Source of the DNA: JAWKZG01 sp041396125
Lineage (GTDB): Bacteria > Pseudomonadota > Gammaproteobacteria > Competibacterales > Competibacteraceae
Length of the DNA: 64,000 bases
Direction of reading: 5' to 3'
Assembly (NCBI GenBank): GCA_041396125.1
Contig: JAWKZG010000002.1
Span: forward strand, 1-64,000
Below, piece after piece: positions 27,049 through 36,568 of this stretch; within the stretch, counting starts at the first letter, position 1; every line of letters begins with the position of its first letter. Both the position numbers and the translations under genes were made by a program. Under the pieces are notes generated by a model. It was not told where the DNA came from and did not search any database. It saw only the letters and a list, made by a program, of their open reading frames with translations.

Positions 27049-27102
27049 GTAAGGGGTATGGTTCTTGCTGCCAAAGCAGCAGGCTTTGGGGACAGAATAA
27101 TC

Positions 27103-27638
27103 TTAGCCGCGAACTTTTTTGTATAACGCATCAAAAAGGTTATTCGCCATGCCTTTGCCGAAGACGACTTCAGCGCGAGCCTGACAGGTTTGCAGAAACG
27201 CGACAGGGTCTGTTTCCGGTGGGCTTTTGGCGGCTGCTTTAGTGACTTCGGCCTTAGCATTTTTGCCGAATATCGAGGCTAAGGCCTGCGTGGCATCGGC
27301 AATTAACTCATCGGTATTGATGGTTGGAGCTGATCCACCGGCAAAACGTGCGGTCAAGTCAGCAATGCTGGGCAGGGGTGTCGTGCCAGAGGTACTTTCA
27401 CCGGCGGTTTTCAGAAAAACAACGCGCTCGGGAGCCAAGGCCAACAGCTGTGGCAGAGCGTCTGCATCCTTTGCCGTGCCAAGGGTAATCCGCACCAGAT
27501 TACCCGAATTAAATAAAGCTGTGCGTTCAACAACGCGTCCGGATTATTTGGCAGTCGGCCATAAACTACCAAGCGCCCTGATGAGGCCTCTTTCTGAATG
27601 GTAGTCAACTCATCAATCAAAATTTTCTTATTAGGCAT
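27103..27638 (-). pseudogene. uncharacterised protein, one frameshift
   Basis: I do not recognise this family. Start chosen at 27638 (MPNKKILIDELTTIQKEAS) because AGGATCA lies a few bases upstream. The first ~48 residues run to LYLIRVIW, then the frame shifts near 27490 and continues as TLGTAKDADALPQLLALAPE to the stop (about 178 residues in all). It is soluble, rich in alanine and charged residues, without signal peptide. It follows the next gene upstream by 20 bases, so they probably share a transcript. Confidence 0.55.
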
Positions 27639-27657
27639 TATTGATCCTGGATGCACC

Positions 27658-28129
27658 TTAGGGATTACTGGACGAAACGACTATTTTGTCAGAGACGGCT
27701 TGATTATTCACGCTGTACTGTCCATGGCTATTAGCGTTTAGTGAAACGGAAACTGTGTGCTCACCGGGAGGCAGTTTTGCCAAGTGAAACCAGGGTCCGT
27801 ACACCCGTGCAATTTTAACATCATTCACGTATAGATGCGCATGTCCTTCGCCTGGAATGTGCGGACTGACTCGCATGTTCCGGTGCAAACCGGAAATTTT
27901 CGGTAATGATTTCCAGATTCCAGCCCGACATGGGGTCTTTCGTCGCAGTTAAACGTACTGTTGGCCCTTGCGTACCCGCCGGTATGTTAATTGGGGGATG
28001 CGCCATGTTGTGATATTTCGCTGCATGATGTGAACTGGTGGAGGACGCTGTCGTAGCAGCATAAAAGCCACCGGCTGCAAATAACAATGCAAATACAATA
28101 AATTCAAGATACTTATTTTTTATAAACAT
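27658..28129 (-). pseudogene. membrane-anchored or exported protein, one frameshift
   Basis: The N-terminus is a signal anchor (YLEFIVFALLFAAGGFYAA) followed by a His/Ser-rich linker. The exported part reads PTVRLTATKDPMSGWNLEI and ENFRFAPEHAS, then after a shift near 27880 HIPGEGHAHLYVNDVK, GPWFHLAKLPPGEHTVSVSL to the stop. The layout, a beta-rich domain with a histidine-bearing loop HAHLYVND, resembles small periplasmic domains found with metal-related proteins, but I cannot name a family or ligand. A strong hairpin separates it from the upstream small membrane protein gene. Confidence 0.6.
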
Positions 28130-28162
28130 AGAGATAGGTGTATATCGATAATGAAAATATTA

Positions 28163-28191
28163 AGCGTGGCCACTGGATAAGCGGCCACGCT
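28163..28191 (-). terminator. hairpin between two small genes
   Basis: AGCGTGGCC, 11-base loop, GGCCACGCT: a perfect 9-bp stem. On the minus strand it follows the three-helix membrane protein gene by about 11 bases and is trailed by a T-rich stretch, fitting an intrinsic terminator; read-through to the next gene is possible. Confidence 0.75.
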
Positions 28192-28201
28192 GGAAAAAAT
28201 T

Positions 28202-28492
28202 CTAGGCTGTCTGGCGCATTTTGCCCAGGCCCTGAAAGCCAAATGCCAGAAAAATAAAACCGACCAAGATGAGAATTCTATGCACGAGTTCTACCAATAC
28301 AATATCCCAACCCAATTGTTCGACTGTAATAGTTTCAACTAAATGCGCTAAACCCAATACCAGCGCGCCAATAGTGATATAGGTGAGCGTTGTGCCAATA
28401 ACACCCCCTAGGCCGCTGCGTCTGGCGGCAAAAATCATCCAAATAGCAACAAATATCAATACAAAATCCAGAATTACATTTGCTTGTTCCAT
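28202..28492 (-). CDS. small membrane protein, unknown function
   Basis: About 96 residues from the ATG at 28492, chosen because GAGG lies about 10 bases upstream. Three predicted helices: NVILDFVLIFVAIWMIFAA, TLTYITIGALVLGLAHLV and LVHRILILVGFIFLAFGF. There is a single histidine/glutamate pair within the membrane region (AHLVET). No family recognised. The same-strand neighbours are small unknown genes. Confidence 0.7.
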   Translation of the reverse strand: MEQANVILDFVLIFVAIWMIFAARRSGLGGVIGTTLTYITIGALVLGLAHLVETITVEQLGWDIVLVELVHRILILVGFIFLAFGFQGLGKMRQTA

Positions 28493-28659
28493 AAATAAAG
28501 ACCTCATTGACAAAAATTAACAAAAAAAGCTATAGCGAATCCCTTTTATCGGTTAGTTATTAGCCAACATTAGGCAATTTAATGAATGTGAAAAAGTGTT
28601 ATAAAAGCAGAGGTCTTTTCATTGTTGCAGTGCGACAGCAATGAAGGTGTCACTACTAT

Positions 28660-29497
28660 TCAACGCAGGCGGCGCAGGCTGGGGTCCAGCACATCACGTA
28701 AACCATCACCCAGCAGATTCAGGCCTAATACCGTCAGGACGATCGCCAGGCCGGGAAACAGCGCCAGCTGCGGGGCCAGAAACAGTAGGGTCTGCGCTTC
28801 CGGCCAGCATCTTGCCCCAACTTGGCATAGGCGGCTGAGTGCCAAGCCCGAGAAAGCTCAGACCGGCTTCGGCCAGAATGCCCAGCGCAAACTGGATAGT
28901 GATCTGCACGATCAGGAGCGACAGGCAATTGGGCAGAATATGCTCGATGCTGATGCGCAGTGCGCCTTTACCGGCAACCCGTGCCGCCAGTACGAATTCC
29001 TGCTGCCACAACACCAGTGCTGCGCCACGGGTGAGGCGGGCGAACACCGGAATATTGAAAATACCGATAGCAATAATGGAATTTATCGCGCCAGGACCAA
29101 AAATTGCGGTAATCATGACGGCAGATAACAATGCCGGGAACGCAAACGCAAAATCATTGAAGCGCATCACGGCTTCGTCAACCCAGCCCCGGCGAGCTGC
29201 TGCCAGTGCGCCCAGTGGCACACCCAGACCGGCACCCACGCCGACCGCGATCAGCGCAACGGCAATCGAATTGCCCGAGCCTGCCATCAGCATAGACAAG
29301 ACATCGCGACCAAAATGATCGGTGCCCAGCCAGTGTTCGGCTGACAGACCTTGCAGACGAGCGGCGATATTCAGCTCTGCCACCGGGTAGGGTGTCCAGA
29401 ACAGAGCCAGTAGTGCGATCAGCACAAACAGGCCGGTAATGATCGCACCGAGGCTGAAACTTTTATTGCGCAGCGCAGCGTGCAGAAATTCTTGCAT
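28660..29497 (-). CDS. peptide/nickel ABC transporter permease (DppC/OppC type), frameshift near 3' end
   Basis: Inner-membrane permease of a dipeptide/oligopeptide importer, about 278 residues after correction. Blocks seen: the first helix SLGAIITGLFVLIALLALFW, the periplasmic HWLGTDHFGRDVLS, and the EAA loop region FVLAARVAGKGALRISIEHILPN. Near 28815 one extra G shifts the frame. The family end (EAQTLLFLAPQLALFPGLAI through LGDGLRDVLDP) is read in the other frame to a stop at 28660, while the uncorrected frame ends at 28706. The DppB and binding-protein genes are absent from the window on this side. Confidence 0.87.
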
Positions 29498-29503
29498 ACG
29501 GCA

Positions 29504-30364
29504 CTACTGTCCTGTTTTATCCGCGATAGCCAGGATTCGGTGCATACTGCGCAGCACCGGTTTTTCAATCAGTTTGCCGTCGATCAGTACCAGCCCGGTG
29601 CCGGCATCGGCAAAGGCCTGTACTACCCGCCGTGCGTAGGCAATTTGCTGTTCGCTGGGTGAGAAACAGCGCTCGATGAGCGGCAGTTGCTTGGGATGAA
29701 TAGCGCCCTTACCGGTAAAACCTAACTCGGCACTGCGTTCGGCCTCCAGTGCCAGTCCGTCCATATCGTTCAAATCCAGAAACGGCACATCGATCAGGTC
29801 GATACCGGCGCTGGCAGCGGCATGCACCAGCCGCGAACGGGCATACAGCAGTGCATTCCAGACCGGCTCGATGCGCAACTCTGCCGCCATATCCACGGCA
29901 CCGAACAACAACGAATCGATACGCGGACTGGCCTGGGCGATTTCGTGGCATGCCGCTAAACCCTGATTGGTTTCGATAATAACCTGCAAGCGCAAGGTAC
30001 TGTCCGCCGAGCTTAATAATTCGTCCAGCTGCGCGACTTCGTCCGGCGTTTTGACTTTCGGCAGCATCAGCCCCGGCGGTGGCGCGTCACTGTCCAGAAT
30101 AGCCAGCAAATCGGCCAGTCCTTCCCGGCTGCGCAATGAGTTTATCCGCACCAGCAACTCGCAGGCATCGGCCCCGTCAGGCAAGTTGCGGAACAACTCC
30201 AGTGTGGCGTGCCGGGCTGCGTCCTTGTGTTGCGGCGCAACCGCATCTTCCAGGTCGATACAGACAATATCAGGCCCGGCCCGCAAGGCTTTCGGAAACA
30301 TCGACGGATCAGTGCCTGGTACAAACAGAAAACTGCGCCGGGGACGAATATGTGCTTGAGTCAT
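29504..30364 (-). CDS. HpcH/HpaI-CitE family CoA-ester lyase
   Basis: 286 residues, a TIM barrel of the CitE type. Blocks: RSFLFVPGTDPSMFPKALR at the start, DIVCIDLEDAVAP with the Mg-binding aspartate and glutamate, LLVRINSL, VIIETNQGL and GFTGKGAIHPKQLPLI. Family members cleave or form malyl-, citramalyl- or methylmalyl-CoA; the substrate is open. It lies 6 bases upstream of the DppC-type gene in the same direction and may be co-transcribed, an unusual pairing. Confidence 0.9.
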   Translation of the reverse strand: MTQAHIRPRRSFLFVPGTDPSMFPKALRAGPDIVCIDLEDAVAPQHKDAARHATLELFRNLPDGADACELLVRINSLRSREGLADLLAILDSDAPPPGLMLPKVKTPDEVAQLDELLSSADSTLRLQVIIETNQGLAACHEIAQASPRIDSLLFGAVDMAAELRIEPVWNALLYARSRLVHAAASAGIDLIDVPFLDLNDMDGLALEAERSAELGFTGKGAIHPKQLPLIERCFSPSEQQIAYARRVVQAFADAGTGLVLIDGKLIEKPVLRSMHRILAIADKTGQ

Positions 30365-30544
30365 GAGTATGCCTTCATCAATCTTGTTTATTGAATGTGT
30401 GCTCCCGGCTGACAGGAAAGGGCAGGGTAAAGCCGGGATGGATAAAATAGCCTACCAAACAATCCAGCTGATGAAGATGTTTTCCGGGAAAATTCGGGTG
30501 CTTCGATACTATCCAGATAGTTAAATACACGGTGAAAGTAGACT

Positions 30545-33500
30545 ATGACTTGGGATAAGAAGATTTTTCTCTCACACAGCAGCGTGGATAAGCCATTTGT
30601 CGAGCAATTGCGACAGGCGCTGGAACGGCACAATTTACAAGGTTGGCTGGATGCCCGTGAACTGCGAGGCAGCGATCCGCTGCGAAGCGGCTTGTTTACG
30701 GCTATTGAGCAAGCCAGCGCGTATCTACTGTTGGTTAGTACAGCTTCTTTGCAATCGGAATGGGTTACGCGCGAGCTGCAACATGCTCAGAAAATTAAAA
30801 ATGAGCATACAGATTATCCACTGATTCCACTGCTATTGGATGGCACCAAGCTAGGCGCATTTTCAGGCTATTTTCCGGAACAACCGCTGCATATCCCGGT
30901 TTCCAGTCAGCCAGGCGGCATCGAAGAAGCCATGCGCGCGATCTTGGCTGCTTTGGGTAAGAGACTGCCCAACGCACTTCCCGTAGCCGAAGAAAAACCC
31001 GAACATCCGCTGGCGGAATTACTGTTAAAACTCAGTCGGCCCGCATTGACTGGCGATAAAGGCGTGCAGCACGTCAGTGCAGAAGCCGAACTGGTGTATG
31101 TGCCGTCGGAACCCGGTAAGCGTGAGGTGAACAGCATGCAACGCTATTTCTTCCGTGCACCACTGGGACTTATCGAAGCCGAAGAGCTGCGCTGGTATCT
31201 GGAAGAATATTATCTATGGCCCGCCGAGGTGGTGCGGCATCGCGCCCGCAAAATCGAGCAAGATCTTAGGCGGTGGGGGCAAGCACTTTTTCAACAGGCT
31301 TTGCCGGTGCAGTATTGCACTAATGTTCTGCAAGGCTGGCAGGCGGAAAGTGGAAAGGTCGCACGTCGGTTTTCAGTATGGATTGACGATTCGGTGTTGG
31401 CAGGCAGCAGCAAGAATGAAGAAATTCAAGCCAAACAAGCCGCAACAACCTTGTTAAGCCTGCCTTGGGAGTTGCTGCACGACGGCAATGCGTATTTGTT
31501 CCAAGGCGCGAAGCCGGTGCGGGTGCGTCGGCGTTTGCCGAATACCCTCAATCAGGACGTTTTGCTTACCGATCCACCGATCCGGGTATTATTAGTCACT
31601 GCGAGACCCGAAGACCAAGCCTGCGGCTATATCGATCACCGCGCCAGCGCCATGCCACTGGTTCAGGCCATCGAAAACCTGGGCGGTCTAGTGGAATTGA
31701 AACTACTCGATCCACCGACGTTCGCGGCCCTGCAGGAAGAACTCGACCGAACGAGAGAGAAGCCTTATCACATCGTGCATTTCGATGGTCACGGCGTGTA
31801 TTCGCCCGACGTCGGATTGGGTGGTTTGTGTTTCGAGCACCCTGGCGATGTGGATAAGCTTGAAAAACGCCGCCACGAGGTAGTTTATACCGACCAACTG
31901 GGACCGATAATGCAGGATCATCGCATTCCCCTGTTCTTTCTTGAAGCCTGCCAGACCGCCCAGGCTGAGAAAGACCCGACCGCCTCCGTCGCTGCGGCAC
32001 TGCTCCAACAAGGTGTGGCTTCAGTGGTAGCGATGAGCCATAGCGTATTGGTCGAAACTGCTCGGCATTTTGTCGAGAAATTCTATGCTGCCCTGGCTGA
32101 AGGAGAGCGGGTTGGCGACGCTATGCTGGCGGGGCAGAAGTATCTCAAAGACGATACCCGGCGCGGCGCAACTTTTGTCGGCGCGGATTTTACTCTGGAA
32201 GACTGGTTCGTGCCGGTATTGTTCCAGGAACAAGCTGATCCGCAATTATTCCGCCGTATCCCAACGCGTCATACTCAAGACACTACGGCGCAAGGCGATC
32301 AGCGTCGTTTTGGTACGCTTCCCGTCGAACCCGAAACCGGCTTTATCGGACGTAGCCGGGAGTTGCTCAAACTGCAGCGCTTATTACGCAAGCATGACTA
32401 CGCCGTGGTGCGCGGCATCGGTGGTGAGGCAAAACCACGCTGGCGGTGGAATTCGCTCGCTGGCAAGTGCGCTCGCGGCAAATGCGAAGGGCTGCATTTG
32501 TCAGCGTCGAGGGTCTGGAAGCCAGTACCACTATCAGCGTATTGGAAGCGCTGGGCGGACAGTTGATTAAGAATCAGTTTTCAATTGCTGTGGATTGCGG
32601 CGGCGATAGTGAGCGAGCCATTCAGCAGATTATCCGGGCGCTGGAGGAACAATCGACCATTATCGTATTGGACAATATGGAATCGCTGTTGCCGCCGGAT
32701 TTTATCGAACAGGATCAAAGCCTGCGGGAGCAATCCCAAGCTGATTTACAAGACTTGTTTGAGTTGGTACAGCGTTTACAGCAAGTCGGCGCAACCCGAA
32801 TCGTATTTACCAGCCGCGAAGTCCTGCCCACGCCTTTTGATAGAGCTTTCAATCTGCATCGAACTGCATCGTTTAGACAAAGCCGATGCGGTCAAACTGA
32901 TCGAACGGGTATTGCACCAAGCCCATGTTGATGTCAAAGCTCAACGCGAGGCTATCGAGGATTTAGTCGATGCGGTCAATGGACACGCCCGTACCTTGGC
33001 CTTGCTCGCGCCGAATATTCAGCAGCACGGTGTTGCTCAAACCCATGCTGATATGGCTAAGCTCATGGCGCAGATGGAACGGGATTTTCCTGGCCAGCGT
33101 GAGCAGTCTTTATTCGCCAGCGTGGAATTGTCTTTGCTGCGTTTGTCGCCGGAATCGCGTGAGAAAGTGCGTGTATTGGGAGTGTTTCATGGGGTGGCTA
33201 ATCTGGCAGTATTTGGGCTAATGATGAGCTGGGATAAATCACTTGCCGAATACTTAGCTAAAGAATTACTCGAAACCGGACTTGCCAAGCTGTTCCCCTA
33301 TAATCATCTGCGCTTGCATCCGGCATTATGTCCATATTTGTATGTCCAATTAAGCGCTGACGAACGACAAGACTTGGAAAATCGCTGGCAAACGACGATG
33401 CGTTCTTTTGTGGCGGTTCTGGAAAGGCAGCAAAGTGAGGATATTCAACTCGCCGCCACACTGGACCCAACTTGAACTACCCAATCTTTTCGCATTGCTG

Positions 33501-34904
33501 GATCAGGTGCAAGCCCAGAAGAATGCTGAAGACATTATCAGTGTGTGCACCGATTTGTATTCACTATTGCAAGCATTGGGCAAACGCCGGCTTATTGCAG
33601 CGGGTAGCGCAAACGAGGGATTTTGCAGCGCAACAACTGCGAGGGCAGTGGAACCATGCTAGTTTTGAGGCCGAACGCATCCGGATCGAGCAATTATTGG
33701 CGAACAATCAATTACAAGCCGCTTTGCAAGCCGCTCAAGCCCTGCTACAGCGGTCACAGATAGCTGGTGAGCAAGCGTATATGAATGCGGATTATGATTC
33801 CGCTGGGGCGTATTTCTTATTGGGTCAGATTTTATTAGTTAGTGGTGCGGCGGAACAGGCTTTGGTTTTTTGCAACAAGCCGAGCAAATTTTTCAAACTA
33901 TCGTCGATGCAAAAAGTAGAAAATCTGCCAAAAACATGGTCTTGGCAGCCATCACCAACCAAGCGGATTGTTTGCGGGATTTGGGCCGTTATGAGGAGGC
34001 GGCGGGAAAATATAAGGAAAGTATCAAGAAGGCCGAAGTGCTCAAAAATACACGGAGCATTGCGGTTGGCAAAGGCCAACTAGCCACTGTACGGATGTTG
34101 CAGATGTGCTTTCAGGATGCACTGGATGGTCATCACGAGGCCCGCAAACTATTTGAGCAATTGAATGAGCCCGCCAGCGTGGCTACGGCTTGGCATCAGA
34201 TCGGAATGGTGTATATGGATACTGAACGATTCGATGATGCCGAGCAGGCTTTTCGTGAATCGCTGGCACTTAGAACGCGATGCGGTGATGAATCCGGTCA
34301 GGCCATGACACTTACTATGTTGGGATTATTGTACGATTTTTGGAAACGCCCGGAACTAGCGGTTATGGTTTACCATCAAGCAGTGGAGAAATTTGTTGCT
34401 GCGCAAGACATGTACAACGAAAGCAAAACCCGTAGCAATCTCGCCCATGCTTTGTTTGAACTCCAACGCTTGGACGATGCGCGTCAGGAAATCCAGCGCG
34501 TAATTAACTGTCGAAAATCATTTGAGTTATGGAGAAGCTGGGGCATATTACACGATCTTGAAATTGCTGCCGGCAATTCTGCAGACGCCGCGCAGGCTCG
34601 GTGCAAAGCAATTGAGAGTTTTCTGGCCTACCGGCGTGCTGGTGGGGAAAATCATAATTTGAGTGGGCGATTGTGTTTGGCGGTTACGCAAGCGTTGCGA
34701 ACTGGCAAGGTGACAGAGGTCACAAAGGAGCTGCAGGAACATAGTCAGCAAGATGATGTATCGGATTCTCTCAAAGCACTGATCCCAGCATTGCAATCGA
34801 TTTTAACTGGCAATCGTGATCCCGCCTTGGCGGACGATCCGGCTTTGGGGTATGAAGATGCCGCCGAGATTATTCTGTTGCTGGAGCGTTTGGAGACGGA
34901 ATGA
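30545..34904 (+). pseudogene. TIR-CHAT-NTPase-TPR multidomain protein, frame broken at five places
   Basis: About 1450 residues after joining frames. Domains: TIR at 5-140 (IFLSHSSVDKPF; candidate NADase glutamate E77 in SEWVTREL); CHAT caspase-like protease at about 340-530 with H416 in HFDGHG and C469 in FFLEACQTA; a P-loop NTPase starting at GFIGRSRELL (599), with Walker A GIGGEGKTT restored by one base near 32428 and Walker B TIIVLDNMES; then TPR-like repeats (LGRYEEAAGKYKES, TERFDDAEQAFRES) to the end. Frameshifts lie near 32428, 32870, 33455, 33595 and in a T run at 33866-33871. This plan, two effector domains plus a STAND-type switch and sensor repeats, suggests an immune or regulated-death protein. 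No partner gene is evident beyond the adjacent toxin-antitoxin pair. Confidence 0.85.
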
Positions 34905-34917
34905 GTTGATGTTCTTT

Positions 34918-34970
34918 GCCTGCATAGCCTGCATAGTCTGAACAAGTATAATGTAGTAACATACCTACAT
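34918..34970 (+). promoter_or_regulatory. promoter/operator of the Phd-PIN operon
   Basis: A 9-bp tandem repeat GCCTGCATA (34918-34935) is followed by a TATAAT -10 box (34947-34952). Overlapping the latter is the inverted repeat ATGTAG, 8-base spacer, CTACAT (34951-34970), 19 bases before the antitoxin start. Phd-type antitoxins usually bind such a palindrome to repress their own operon. Confidence 0.6.
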
Positions 34971-34989
34971 AGATTTTCGGAGAAATGAC

Positions 34990-35247
34990 ATGTCTATTAC
35001 TACATTGTCCAGTCGAGCTTTTAACCAGGATGCGAGCAAGGCTAAAAAAGCGGCCAAATCCGGCCCGGTGTTTATTACGGATCGGGGCCAGCCTTCGCAT
35101 GTCTTGCTGACGATTGAAGACTATCAGCGGCTTACCGGTAGTCAGGCCAGTATTGTCGATTTGCTGGTTATGCCGGAGGGTGATGCGATTGACTTTGACC
35201 CCCCGCGCCTAGGCGATGAGCTGAGTCGGCCAGCAGATTTTGCCTGA
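34990..35247 (+). CDS. Phd/YefM family antitoxin
   Basis: 85 residues. The N-terminal Phd fold (TLSSRAFNQDASKAKKAAKSGPVFITDRGQ is split as SSRAFNQDASKAKK and SGPVFITDRGQPSHVLLTIE) is the DNA-binding part and the acidic C-terminus (GDAIDFDPP, LGDELSRPADFA) is the toxin-binding tail. The stop overlaps the toxin start (TGATG), a typical toxin-antitoxin arrangement with translational coupling. Confidence 0.92.
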   Translation: MSITTLSSRAFNQDASKAKKAAKSGPVFITDRGQPSHVLLTIEDYQRLTGSQASIVDLLVMPEGDAIDFDPPRLGDELSRPADFA

Positions 35248-35654
35248 TGTATTTGCTGGATACGAATGTCATCTCCGAGTTGCGTAAAACCGGGGCTGAT
35301 AAGCAGGTCAAAGCCTGGGCTGGCAGCGTTGCAGCAAATAGTCTGTACCTGTCAGCAATGACTGTGCTGGAGCTGGAAATGGGCATACTGCTGGTTGAAC
35401 GGCGTGATGCAAAGCAAGGAATGTTGCTGCGTTGCTGGCTTGAGGAGCGGGTAATGCCGGCCTTTGACGGTCGCATTTTGGCGATTGACAGTGCTGTTGC
35501 GCGGTGTTGTGCCGCCTTACATGTACCTGATCCACGGTCTGAACGCGATGCGCTTATTGCTGCTACAGCACTGACGCATGGCATGGTGATGGTAACGCGC
35601 AATATTGCCGATTTTGCACCTACCAGTGTGACATTACTGAATCCCTGGGATTAA
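35247..35654 (+). CDS. PIN-domain ribonuclease toxin (VapC/FitB type)
   Basis: 135 residues with the PIN catalytic acids: D5 in MYLLDTNVISEL, E42/E44 in TVLELEMG, D101 in SERDALIAATAL and D122 in RNIADF. Such toxins cut specific RNAs when the antitoxin is lost. Complete and intact. It is positioned right after the frame-broken TIR-CHAT gene; whether it forms part of one defence locus is inference. Confidence 0.93.
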   Translation: MYLLDTNVISELRKTGADKQVKAWAGSVAANSLYLSAMTVLELEMGILLVERRDAKQGMLLRCWLEERVMPAFDGRILAIDSAVARCCAALHVPDPRSERDALIAATALTHGMVMVTRNIADFAPTSVTLLNPWD

Positions 35655-35825
35655 TCGCTAAAATTAATTCCTGGTGGATAAAACCTGATTTCCCGACAGG
35701 AACTCCAGACCATACTCCGGTAAACTAATTGTATTGCGCCAACGCATTTTGCCGCCTTTTTTTGGCGTCCAGGGCGCTATGCTTTTGGCACTTGTTCAAC
35801 CACTATGCGGATCTGATTTTTTCCA

Positions 35826-36506
35826 ATGACGACAACTTTTCGCTCAATCAGCGCGGTTATCTATGATATGGACGGTCTGTTGCTGGACACTGAGGGGTTT
35901 TATACCGAAGTCACCCAGCATATCGCCGGACGTTACGGCAAAACTTTTGACTGGTCGATTAAAGCCAATATGATTGGCCGACCGGCCATGGACTCGGCAC
36001 GTTACCTGGTCGCTGCACGGGATTTGCCGCTGACGCCGGAGCAGTATCTGGCCGAGCGCGAGCAGCTTTTGCTGGAACGGGTTGCTTTTGCCCAGGCGAA
36101 ACCGGGTGCGGAACAGCTGGTACGGCATCTGGCAGCGCAGGGTGTGCCGCAAGCGGTGGCAACCAGTTCCTCGCGGGATTTTTTTAAAATAAAAACCCAG
36201 CGTCATGACTGGTTTGAGGTCTTCGACTGCGTTGTGACCGGCGATGATCCAGCGGTCAAACAGGGTAAACCCGCACCGGATATTTTCCTCACCGCTGCCG
36301 AGCGTTTGCAGACGCCACCCGACCGCTGTCTGGTATTTGAAGATGCACCTTCCGGCATGCGTGCCGCGCTGGCTGCAGAGATGGCGGTGGTGGTGATTCC
36401 AGACCCCAATATGGACCGTGCGCACTACCAGCCAGCGCATCAAGTTTTAGACTCTATGGTCGATTTTGACACGGTATCGTGGTCTCTGCCAGGTGCTGTC
36501 GATTAA
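35826..36506 (+). CDS. HAD-superfamily hydrolase (HDHD1/beta-phosphoglucomutase-like)
   Basis: 226 residues. HAD motif I is VIYDMDGLLLDTEG (nucleophile D16 and D18 in DMD), with a helical cap after it. Motif II is VATSSSRDFF, motif III the lysine in QGKPAPDIFLTA and motif IV the acidic pair VFEDAPSG. The sequence resembles the HDHD1/GS1 branch, pseudouridine-5'-phosphatase or sugar-phosphate phosphatase. No regulatory link to neighbours is visible. Confidence 0.9.
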   Translation: MTTTFRSISAVIYDMDGLLLDTEGFYTEVTQHIAGRYGKTFDWSIKANMIGRPAMDSARYLVAARDLPLTPEQYLAEREQLLLERVAFAQAKPGAEQLVRHLAAQGVPQAVATSSSRDFFKIKTQRHDWFEVFDCVVTGDDPAVKQGKPAPDIFLTAAERLQTPPDRCLVFEDAPSGMRAALAAEMAVVVIPDPNMDRAHYQPAHQVLDSMVDFDTVSWSLPGAVD

Positions 36507-36568
36507 GCCTGGATTCACCCGCAGACCGTTAGTCTATTGGGCACTGGAATCGTTATAAGGATTATTTT

